6,668 nt of DNA from assembly GCA_021827875.1 (NCBI GenBank), contig JAKAUA010000061.1, positions 1 to 6,668 of the forward strand. The letters are read 5' to 3'. Made by a program: the position numbers and the translations under genes. Shown in pieces: positions 1-5,000 of the stretch (position 1 is the first letter of the stretch; each line of letters opens with the position of its first letter). The notes under the pieces are model-generated. The model was not told the DNA's origin. It ran no database searches and saw only the letters and a list, made by a program, of their open reading frames with translations. Source of the stretch: a bacterium (GTDB lineage Bacteria; Babelota; Babeliae; Babelales; Vermiphilaceae).

Positions 1-364
1 CACCAACTGCGGTACAATATACAGCATTACTGGCAGCAAGGGCACCTGCGCCAACGGCTGTATTTAAAGGAGCATTGTTTGCGGCAAGTGCTTGATAGCC
101 GAATGCACTATTTCCAGAATTATTTGTATTAGCAGTAAGTGCATTGTAACCAACGGCAGTATTTTGATTACCGGTAGTATTGGCAGCAAGCGCATTGTAG
201 CCCATCGCTGTATTAGGGCTTGCAGTATTATTTTGCAATGCGTTCCAGCCAACAGCGGTGTTATTAGAAGCAGTTGTAACAGTAGTTAAGGCATTGTATC
301 CAAGAGCAGTATTATTGCTTCCTGTTGTATTGGCATTTAATGCTTGCTTACCAAATGCAGTATT
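1..364 (-). repeat. Tandem NTAxGxxAL-coding repeat array (16-17 residues per unit)
   Basis: Read on the minus strand, seven consecutive units and the start of an eighth begin with NTAFGKQAL, NTALGYNAL, NTAVGWNAL, NTAMGYNAL, NTAVGYNAL, NSAFGYQAL, NTAVGAGAL and CTAVG. The spacing is 16 or 17 residues (48-51 bases). The units diverge in DNA but keep N-T-A-x-G and A-L, the pattern of a parallel beta-roll or beta-solenoid in which each unit adds one coil. The array continues past the left edge of the window. Confidence 0.85.
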
Positions 365-2140
365 TTGAGCACCAGTGGTTAAGGCATTAGCCGCGCTTAA
401 ACCTACCGTTGTATTACTATTTGCATCAGTAACTTTCAAAGATATAGTTGAACCGGCTCCTGCAAACACCACGGTTTTACCCGCATTGGTGTTGGCATTA
501 AGCGTTATGATACCGCTGCTTGGTGTCGCAGAGCCAGTATCACCATTAAGCTGTGTCAATGTACCAAGAGAACCGAGTGTTTTGTATGAAGGAGAGTGAT
601 CGGCGCCATTTGAAGTAAGCACAGTTCCTGCTACACCAACATTGGTAGTGTCAAAGGAATTAGTGGTACTGTTGTAATACAAAGTACCAAATGGTGATGT
701 GTAACTGGTTGCGCCACTCCCCCCACCGGCTATAGATGTTGTGCCAAATACAGGATCTGTTGAACTACCGGTAGACACCAAAGGTACGCCAGTCGTTGCA
801 CTTGGCGAAGCAAAACTCACATTAGCAGTGCCTTCACCCAGCAATACATTGTGCGCAGTGAGTGTGCTTAATCCCGTACCACCATGAATTACAGAGACCG
901 GTGAAGATAGTGCGATAGTAGTCGAACCACCAAGCGTGAGTGATCCACCACCGGTAAGGCCGGTACCGGCAGTGATGGTAAAGTTGTTGGAAGAAACAGC
1001 ACCATTAGTTACAGAGAATTCAGTTGCATTAAATGATGCAACACCTTTAGTGGTAGTCGTTGCATTGGCGGGTGTAATGGTGATTGTTGAACCTGAACCA
1101 CTGGTAGTGAGGCCTTGTGAAGGTGAACCAAAAATATTCAAATTATTTGCTGAAGGAGTAGCGCTACCGGTATTTTCAGTGAAGGTGGTGGGAACAGATC
1201 CAGTAGTGGCAATAGTGATTGATCCTGGATTATTAGCAATAGTAATACCAGTGCCTGCTGTCAACGTAGATGCAACGGGAGCAGCACCAGTGCTACCTAT
1301 TAATAGTTGTCCATTAGTTAGTGATTGTGAAGTAAGAGCAGAAGTTGATGTTGCACCGGATAATACAATGCCATTGGCATTAAAGCTCGTAGCGCCGGTG
1401 CCACCATTGTTCACGACGACCGGTACTGTTAAATTAACAATAGGATTACTCATAGTACCGGTAATAGTAATGCCGGTACCACCCGTAACGCTGCTGACAT
1501 CGCCAGGTGCAAATGCTGCCGGTGATAATTGACCGGAAGAGCCTATTATTACTGCTTTTCCCGTATCAGCAGAGGTTGCGCTACTGAGTGTGATAGTGCG
1601 AGAGGTTGTTTGATTAGTAAATAAATTATCAATTATTGCGTCACCATTCACCGATAGTGCCGGTTGGCCATTTGCGTTATTTTCATCATTAATGCTTACG
1701 GAGCCGTAGACAATAAGTTCGTTGTATACCTTCAATTTATCGGCTACTTGCAACCCCGAAAAAATCGATCTATGGTGTGCGGTCAAAAGCGCCGATCTTT
1801 CTTGTTGCAGCTGTTGATATAGTTTATACGCTTGTTCATCATCTTGTAAGGGTTCTAGGATAGTAATTGCTTGTTCAAGAGCAGTATGTAATGCTGTTTT
1901 TTCTATTTCTTCCCCGATCATAAGAGCTTTACTAATCTTGGTCACTTCTTGCGGCACGGCAATCCCAGCGTTGTCGGCATATTCAAAAAATGCATGCAAT
2001 GCCTGAAACTGATTTGACTGAAAAGAGACGTTTTGATTAGGTAGCACGTTAATTTCTGTCGCGGTAGTAGATTGTGTGTCTTCCATTGGTATAGTTACTA
2101 GCATTCTAACTATACAATAATAGAGTAATAGTTTTTTCAT
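1..2140 (-). CDS. Large exported beta-repeat protein with NTAxG repeats (tail-fibre/adhesin-like), C-terminus beyond window
   Basis: An uninterrupted reading frame of 713 codons runs leftward from ATG at 2140-2138 and leaves the window at its left edge, so the C-terminus is missing. The start has a Shine-Dalgarno (AAGGA, plus 2150-2154) nine bases upstream. Residues 1-18 (MKKLLLYYCIVRMLVTIP) resemble a signal peptide. Residues about 40-137 are Leu/Gln/Glu-rich and probably helical. From about 138 the protein is Gly/Thr/Ser/Asn-rich and beta-like, with GGTG-type modules near residues 246, 420 and 472 and TGSATPS at 324-330 and 535-541. From 593 onward there are NTAxGxxAL repeats. Such repeats are known from bacterial and giant-virus tail-fibre-like proteins that often end in a self-cleaving S74 chaperone domain; that domain is not visible here and is only expected. 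A surface or secreted fibrous role is inference. It could also be an adhesin of another class. Confidence 0.85.
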   Translation of the reverse strand, partial: MKKLLLYYCIVRMLVTIPMEDTQSTTATEINVLPNQNVSFQSNQFQALHAFFEYADNAGIAVPQEVTKISKALMIGEEIEKTALHTALEQAITILEPLQDDEQAYKLYQQLQQERSALLTAHHRSIFSGLQVADKLKVYNELIVYGSVSINDENNANGQPALSVNGDAIIDNLFTNQTTSRTITLSSATSADTGKAVIIGSSGQLSPAAFAPGDVSSVTGGTGITITGTMSNPIVNLTVPVVVNNGGTGATSFNANGIVLSGATSTSALTSQSLTNGQLLIGSTGAAPVASTLTAGTGITIANNPGSITIATTGSVPTTFTENTGSATPSANNLNIFGSPSQGLTTSGSGSTITITPANATTTTKGVASFNATEFSVTNGAVSSNNFTITAGTGLTGGGSLTLGGSTTIALSSPVSVIHGGTGLSTLTAHNVLLGEGTANVSFASPSATTGVPLVSTGSSTDPVFGTTSIAGGGSGATSYTSPFGTLYYNSTTNSFDTTNVGVAGTVLTSNGADHSPSYKTLGSLGTLTQLNGDTGSATPSSGIITLNANTNAGKTVVFAGAGSTISLKVTDANSNTTVGLSAANALTTGAQNTAFGKQALNANTTGSNNTALGYNALTTVTTASNNTAVGWNALQNNTASPNTAMGYNALAANTTGNQNTAVGYNALTANTNNSGNSAFGYQALAANNAPLNTAVGAGALAASNAVYCTAVG

Positions 2141-2149
2141 GACTGCTTT

Positions 2150-2154
2150 TCCTT
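2150..2154 (-). promoter_or_regulatory. Ribosome binding site of the NTAxG-repeat protein
   Basis: The minus strand reads AAGGA followed by nine bases and then ATG at 2140. This is the only purine-rich site near the start of the long frame and supports that start codon. Confidence 0.6.
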
Positions 2155-2184
2155 TTTTATTCAACAATTATTTCTTCATAAAAA

Positions 2185-2214
2185 GTTATACAATAATTTG
2201 CAAATAAAATTCAA
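2185..2214 (-). promoter_or_regulatory. Candidate sigma-70-type promoter for the minus-strand repeat protein
   Basis: On the minus strand, TTGAAT (plus 2209-2214, 4 of 6 to TTGACA) is followed after 18 bases by TATAAC (plus 2185-2190, 5 of 6 to TATAAT). Transcription would start near 2178, leaving a leader of about 37 bases before the ATG at 2140. The DNA is very AT-rich, so chance matches are likely and the call is tentative. Confidence 0.4.
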
Positions 2215-2260
2215 ATAAAATGTATAGTTCTTCTTTTTAAGGAAAGAGATTTTTTGTAAC

Positions 2261-2290
2261 TTGCCTTTATATACTATTTTTTTTTATCAT
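2261..2290 (+). promoter_or_regulatory. Candidate promoter for the Ser/Pro-rich secreted protein gene
   Basis: TTGCCT (2261-2266) and TATCAT (2285-2290) lie 18 bases apart and would start a transcript near 2297, about 60 bases before the ATG at 2357. A second -10-like TATACT sits at 2270-2275 but has no good -35 at the right distance. The site faces away from the minus-strand promoter, so 2141-2356 would be a divergent regulatory region. Confidence 0.3.
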
Positions 2291-2341
2291 GGTACTAATC
2301 TCATAAATTGAAATATTGAAATGTTGTCAGTGGTAACAAAA

Positions 2342-2348
2342 AGAGGAG
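2342..2348 (+). promoter_or_regulatory. Strong Shine-Dalgarno that fixes the start at 2357
   Basis: AGAGGAG at 2342-2348 lies eight bases before ATG 2357. The upstream in-frame ATG at 2321 has no comparable site. Starting at 2357 also places a clean signal peptide at the N-terminus. Confidence 0.75.
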
Positions 2349-2356
2349 ATCTTTTT

Positions 2357-2749
2357 ATGAAGATTTTATATGGCGCGGTAGTTATAGCAGCGACTACAAG
2401 TGGTATTTGTGCAATGGATGATGCAAAAAATAGTAATATAAAACAAACGGCAGCAATGAGTTTTTCGAGTAAATTTGTTGGAGCAATGTCGTCTTCAACG
2501 CCATCACTTCCTTATGCGTCATCAATCGTATCGCCGCAAGTATCTGCATCTCCGCGTGCATCATTAAACATAGTGACTTCATCCAGTATTACGCCACGTT
2601 CTCGTTCTATATCCAGCCCACGTCCACCATCGCCACATCCTAGTATTGAAGGATTTGATCATACAAAATATGAGGCAGCCGCATTAAGAAGCTTCAGTGA
2701 AAAAAAATTATCATCTTCTAGCTTGCCGACTATTCCGGAAAAAAAATGA
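2357..2749 (+). CDS. Small secreted Ser/Pro-rich protein of unknown function
   Basis: The frame encodes 130 residues. Residues 1-19 (MKILYGAVVIAATTSGICA) form a typical signal peptide, probably cut after Ala19. Cys18 is preceded by Ile, so a lipoprotein box is not convincing. The mature chain is about one quarter serine, with runs such as SSTPSLP (46-52), SSSITPRSRSISSPRPPSPHP (within 75-95) and SSSSLP (119-124). It is probably largely disordered apart from a short possible helix around 101-116 (DHTKYEAAALRSFSEK). I recognise no family. The gene is divergent from the large repeat protein, and after the signal peptide both chains continue with an acidic Met-led stretch (MDD here, MED there), which suggests a shared export style. 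A role in the host or at the surface is speculation. The upstream ATG at 2321 is rejected because it lacks a ribosome binding site. Confidence 0.7.
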   Translation: MKILYGAVVIAATTSGICAMDDAKNSNIKQTAAMSFSSKFVGAMSSSTPSLPYASSIVSPQVSASPRASLNIVTSSSITPRSRSISSPRPPSPHPSIEGFDHTKYEAAALRSFSEKKLSSSSLPTIPEKK

Positions 2750-2778
2750 AGCACTGCTGACAGGTTATCGCGGGAATT

Positions 2779-2797
2779 CTTCGTAGCCTTGGCGAAG
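2779..2797. repeat. Palindromic repeat, intergenic copy (shared with tolA)
   Basis: CTTCG (2779-2783) and CGAAG (2793-2797) form a 5-bp stem around a nine-base loop. The stretch CGTAGCCTTGGCGAAG at 2782-2797 recurs exactly at 4447-4462 inside tolA, so this is probably one copy of a dispersed element. Confidence 0.6.
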
Positions 2798-2803
2798 TAG
2801 AAT

Positions 2804-2820
2804 AAAAGAGTGTGCGCACA
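2804..2820. repeat. Short palindrome TGTGCGCACA with AAAAGAG flank
   Basis: TGTGCGCACA at 2811-2820 is a perfect 10-base palindrome. Together with the preceding AAAAGAG it matches 13 of 16 bases of 6369-6384, which is part of the large hairpin after tolB. The two may be divergent relatives of one repeat family. Confidence 0.4.
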
Positions 2821-2831
2821 ATTTGGCCGTG

Positions 2832-2901
2832 CCAATCCGTCTTTGCTCTTTGAGCTACGCCGGACGCGGCCGTCCGATTGCCCCGGACAAGCGAAGATTG
2901 G
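2832..2901. repeat. Nested GC-rich palindromic element upstream of tolQ
   Basis: The outer arms are CCAATC (2832-2837) and GATTGG (2896-2901), continued imperfectly by TCTTTGC (2840-2846) against GCGAAGA (2891-2897). Inside are GCTC-ttt-GAGC (2845-2855) and a perfect 6-bp hairpin CGGACG-cggc-CGTCCG (2861-2876). The block is far more GC-rich than the flanking DNA. No coding frame here looks real. Confidence 0.55.
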
Positions 2902-2933
2902 TGCTTTTAAAATCATGCTGATATTTGTTAGAC

Positions 2934-2946
2934 TGTACGCAGTACA
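2934..2946. promoter_or_regulatory. Small inverted repeat in the tolQ leader
   Basis: TGTAC (2934-2938), GCA, and GTACA (2942-2946) form a perfect 5-bp dyad 32 bases before the tolQ start. It could be an operator half-site pair or a leader hairpin. No convincing -10/-35 pair was found beside it, so the role is unknown. Confidence 0.25.
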
Positions 2947-2978
2947 AAGAAAGTAGCTATTTTTGGAAAAGGATAATT

Positions 2979-3668
2979 ATGAAATTTATTTTTGGGAATG
3001 CGTTGTGGCACCTTATTATGCAATCAGATATGGTCAGTTGGTTTGTGCTGCTTACGCTGTTTGCTATGTCTGTTATTTGTTGGACATTATTTCTGTATAA
3101 ATTAGCAATGAATCGTTTAAAACAAAAACATATACAAGAATTAAAACATAAACTGCACAATACTCACTCGGTCGAAGAACTCATTCTATTGCAACGCGAA
3201 TATGCGCGTACGGTTCCCGGCTATTTTTTAGGCAGTATACTAACTACGGTAAAAGAGCAGCTTGAGCCCAATGTTATTGAGCAAAGAGCGCCGACCGAGC
3301 AACAATTCCATGCTATTCAACAACACATGTATCAAGTTATTGATGATTTAGTACATCAAGAAGAATCATCACTATCTTTTCTCTCTACAAGTGCTGCAAT
3401 TGCACCATTGCTTGGGTTATTCGGTACCGTATGGGGACTGATACATGCATTTATCGGTATCAGTGAAAAACAAGCGGCGGATATTGCTGCAGTAGCGCCC
3501 GGTATTGCACAGGCATTAACCACCACATTGGCCGGCTTAATGGTAGCGATCCCTGCATTTGTTATGTTTAATTATCTTTCTGGGCAAGTGCGTAGTTTTG
3601 AACAAAAGTTATACGCATTAAATGATAAATTAAATTTGTTAGTACAACGTATCTTTTTTGTACGCTAG
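2979..3668 (+). CDS. tolQ: TolQ, inner-membrane proton-channel subunit of the Tol-Pal system
   Basis: The protein has 229 residues, almost the length of E. coli TolQ (230). TolQ with TolR forms the proton-motive-force motor that energises TolA. Three membrane segments are visible: about 19-41, 138-161 and 174-201. TM2 carries the family signature PLLGLFGTVWGLIHAFIG (143-160), and TM3 carries QALTTTLAGLMVAIPA (178-193), with the polar Thr150 and Thr181-183 that line the channel in ExbB/TolQ proteins. The cytoplasmic loop 45-137 is Gln/Glu/Leu-rich. I chose ATG 2979 because AAGGA (2969-2973) lies five bases upstream and the length then fits; the frame stays open upstream only as an extension without a binding site. 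tolR follows after nine bases. ExbB or MotA are the alternatives, but the tolR, tolA and tolB neighbours decide for TolQ. Confidence 0.95.
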   Translation: MKFIFGNALWHLIMQSDMVSWFVLLTLFAMSVICWTLFLYKLAMNRLKQKHIQELKHKLHNTHSVEELILLQREYARTVPGYFLGSILTTVKEQLEPNVIEQRAPTEQQFHAIQQHMYQVIDDLVHQEESSLSFLSTSAAIAPLLGLFGTVWGLIHAFIGISEKQAADIAAVAPGIAQALTTTLAGLMVAIPAFVMFNYLSGQVRSFEQKLYALNDKLNLLVQRIFFVR

Positions 3669-3677
3669 GAGTGTTAC

Positions 3678-4094
3678 ATGAAATATGCTTTGTATCGTAG
3701 ACGCCGCACAGGCGTGCGCTCGCAAGAGATTAGTTTGACACCGCTCATTGATACCGCATTAACGCTACTCATTATTTTTATGGTAACCACACCTATGATG
3801 CATAATGCCATAAAAGTTAATCTGCCTGAAGGTAAATCTAATGAAGCCGGCAAGACGCAGCAAGAATTAGTGGTCTATCTGACTACTGATGAACAGTTAT
3901 TTTTTAACGGTGTCCCGGTAACTAAAGACAATTTGATTGCAACAGTACAAAATGCCGTAGAAAAGCAGTCAGGACGACCGGTATTTGTTAAAGCTGATGA
4001 AAAAGTAAATTATGGTGCCGTGATGCAAGTGGTAAATAATTTAAAAATGGTTGGGGGTATAGAGTATGTGGGCATGGCGACCAAGCGTGCATAA
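3678..4094 (+). CDS. tolR: TolR, ExbD-family periplasmic motor subunit
   Basis: The protein has 138 residues, normal for TolR/ExbD. A basic N-terminus (RRRR, 7-10) leads into one membrane helix, SLTPLIDTALTLLIIFMVTT (19-38). Asp25 is the conserved proton-carrying residue of the family. The periplasmic domain ends with VFVKADEKVNYGAVMQVVNN (102-121) and VGGIEYVGMAT (125-135), the usual ExbD/TolR C-terminal pattern. The Shine-Dalgarno AGGAG (3667-3671) overlaps the tolQ stop codon and sits six bases before ATG, which points to coupled translation with tolQ. The last 29 bases overlap the start of tolA. With TolQ it converts proton flow into TolA movement. Confidence 0.95.
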   Translation: MKYALYRRRRTGVRSQEISLTPLIDTALTLLIIFMVTTPMMHNAIKVNLPEGKSNEAGKTQQELVVYLTTDEQLFFNGVPVTKDNLIATVQNAVEKQSGRPVFVKADEKVNYGAVMQVVNNLKMVGGIEYVGMATKRA

Positions 4095-4977
4095 AAAATA
4101 TCCTATCCGGGCACAGTTGGCTGTGGTAATAGTGGGTGTCCATTTATTTATGCTTATGCCTTGTTTTTTATTGCAACAGGGACAAGCTCCGTACCATATT
4201 CAAGTGAATACTGCATTGATGAATAGCAATTTGCCGGTAATTTTTGTGCCGTTTCAAGAGCAGTCGGCAATCGTTGCACCCATACCATCAAAACCAAAAT
4301 CAAGAACTCAGAAGAAAAAAATTGCAGCCAAAAAACAAACAAAAACTGAGATTAAAAATAAAACAGCGTTAAAAACGGTTGCATTAAAAGATGAGAAAAA
4401 TAAATCAAAAAAAGTAGCAGAAAATTTATCACGCCATCCTGTTCGCCGTAGCCTTGGCGAAGAGGGAAGCAGCACAGCCGCGACGGCGAAAGCCTCGGCG
4501 GTGGCGGAAAAGAGCATAAAGCAAATAGTTCCTAAAAAACTTATCGCTAAACAAGAAAAAATACAGGAAAAAATTGAAACAAATGTTGCTGCTAATCACG
4601 CCGACCCGCTACGCCATAGCATAGCGACGGCAAGAGCCTTGGCAAAGGCTGAAAAAGTAGAAGAGCAGTCAACACAGCCTGTAGAGCAAAAAGAAATGTG
4701 TGTAGGTGCAGCGGACCTCGAACAACTCACCATGCAAAATGCAATCCAATCAATTTTGTCCGTGTCATGGCAGCCGCCAGTCGGTCTTCCTGATGATGTT
4801 GCCTGCCAGATCAGCTTTAAAGTGGGCACAACGGGAGAGATTGTCGAACTTGCTATGATTAAGCCATCAGGAATTCTTATGTATGATATTGCGGTACAGA
4901 ATGCGCTGTATGAGAGTAGCGGTCGCTTACCGCGCTACTCGTATGGTAAAGAGTTTTGCATAACATTTACTCAATAA
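4066..4977 (+). CDS. tolA: TolA, membrane-anchored energy transducer of the Tol-Pal system
   Basis: The protein has 303 residues, shorter than E. coli TolA (421). One membrane anchor (about 15-38) contains His26, the TolQ/TolR-contact histidine of TolA/TonB; the serine normally four residues before it is Ile22 here. Residues about 75-210 are Lys/Glu/Ala-rich and form the periplasm-spanning helical rod. About 225-303 is the TolA C-terminal domain, with SVSWQPPVGLPDD, CQISFKVGTTGEIV, KPSG, YDIAVQNAL and a final CITFTQ. The start at ATG 4066 has GGGGG (4053-4057) eight bases upstream and overlaps tolR by 29 bases; GTG 4087 is a possible later start. The rod holds a segment, HPVRRSLGEEGSS (124-136), coded by a palindromic repeat, and a related degenerate one at 178-186. 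TonB is the alternative, but the operon favours TolA. Confidence 0.88.
   Translation: MWAWRPSVHKKYPIRAQLAVVIVGVHLFMLMPCFLLQQGQAPYHIQVNTALMNSNLPVIFVPFQEQSAIVAPIPSKPKSRTQKKKIAAKKQTKTEIKNKTALKTVALKDEKNKSKKVAENLSRHPVRRSLGEEGSSTAATAKASAVAEKSIKQIVPKKLIAKQEKIQEKIETNVAANHADPLRHSIATARALAKAEKVEEQSTQPVEQKEMCVGAADLEQLTMQNAIQSILSVSWQPPVGLPDDVACQISFKVGTTGEIVELAMIKPSGILMYDIAVQNALYESSGRLPRYSYGKEFCITFTQ
4442..4462. repeat. Palindromic repeat inserted within the tolA rod region
   Basis: TTCGCC (4442-4447) and GGCGAA (4456-4461) form a perfect 6-bp stem with an eight-base loop. Bases 4447-4462 are identical to intergenic 2782-2797. In frame it encodes VRRSLGEE, unlike the surrounding Lys-rich helix, and it is GC-richer than its flanks. 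It resembles the in-gene palindromic elements known from Rickettsia. Confidence 0.6.
4480..4512 (+). repeat. tolA internal repeat, copy 1
   Basis: This encodes ATAKASAVAEK (residues 139-149). It matches 25 of 33 bases of copy 2 at 4624-4656 (ATARALAKAEK) with no gaps. Both copies follow palindromic sequence, so the duplicated block may include the palindrome plus this tail. Confidence 0.5.
4607..4626. repeat. Imperfect 20-base palindrome in tolA
   Basis: CGCTACGCCATAGCATAGCG has 5-bp arms (CGCTA/TAGCG) and further partial symmetry inside. It shares the core CGCC-R-TAGC with the repeat at 4442-4462 and lies just before the second ATAxAxAxAEK copy, so it looks like a decayed relative of that element. 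Confidence 0.4.
4624..4656 (+). repeat. tolA internal repeat, copy 2
   Basis: This encodes ATARALAKAEK (residues 187-197) and is the partner of 4480-4512. Alanine-rich helical heptads in TolA rods can also repeat by convergence, so shared descent is likely but not certain. Confidence 0.5.
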
Positions 4978-4984
4978 AAAGAAC

Positions 4985-4993
4985 GGGGGAGGG
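4985..4993 (+). promoter_or_regulatory. tolB: Strong Shine-Dalgarno that fixes the tolB start at 5001
   Basis: GGGGGAGGG at 4985-4993 contains GGAGG eight bases before ATG 5001. It sits in the 23-base gap after the tolA stop and decides against earlier in-frame TTG starts that would lie inside tolA. Confidence 0.8.
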
Positions 4994-5000
4994 AAAGAAG

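Noticed and set aside
1..364. CRISPR-like array because of roughly 50-base periodicity
   Set aside because: The units are divergent at DNA level, have no constant repeat with unique spacers, and translate into a continuous protein repeat.
375..599. Plus-strand open frame of 74 codons
   Set aside because: It is also a shadow of the minus-strand repeat gene, with no start signal.
936..1532. Plus-strand open frame of 198 codons rich in Val/Pro
   Set aside because: It lies fully opposite the repeat protein. Its Val/Pro/Ala composition is the complement of the Gly/Thr/Asn codons on the minus strand, and it has no ribosome binding site.
2659..2916. Minus-strand frame across the palindromic island
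   Set aside because: It spans the end of the Ser/Pro-rich gene and the palindromes; its translated sequence looks like repeat DNA read through, and no ribosome binding site is seen.
2906..2978. Promoter for tolQ
   Set aside because: TTGTTA (2925-2930) has no -10-like partner at 16-18 bases, and GATATT (2920-2925) pairs only with a weak TTGGTG. I could not support a call.
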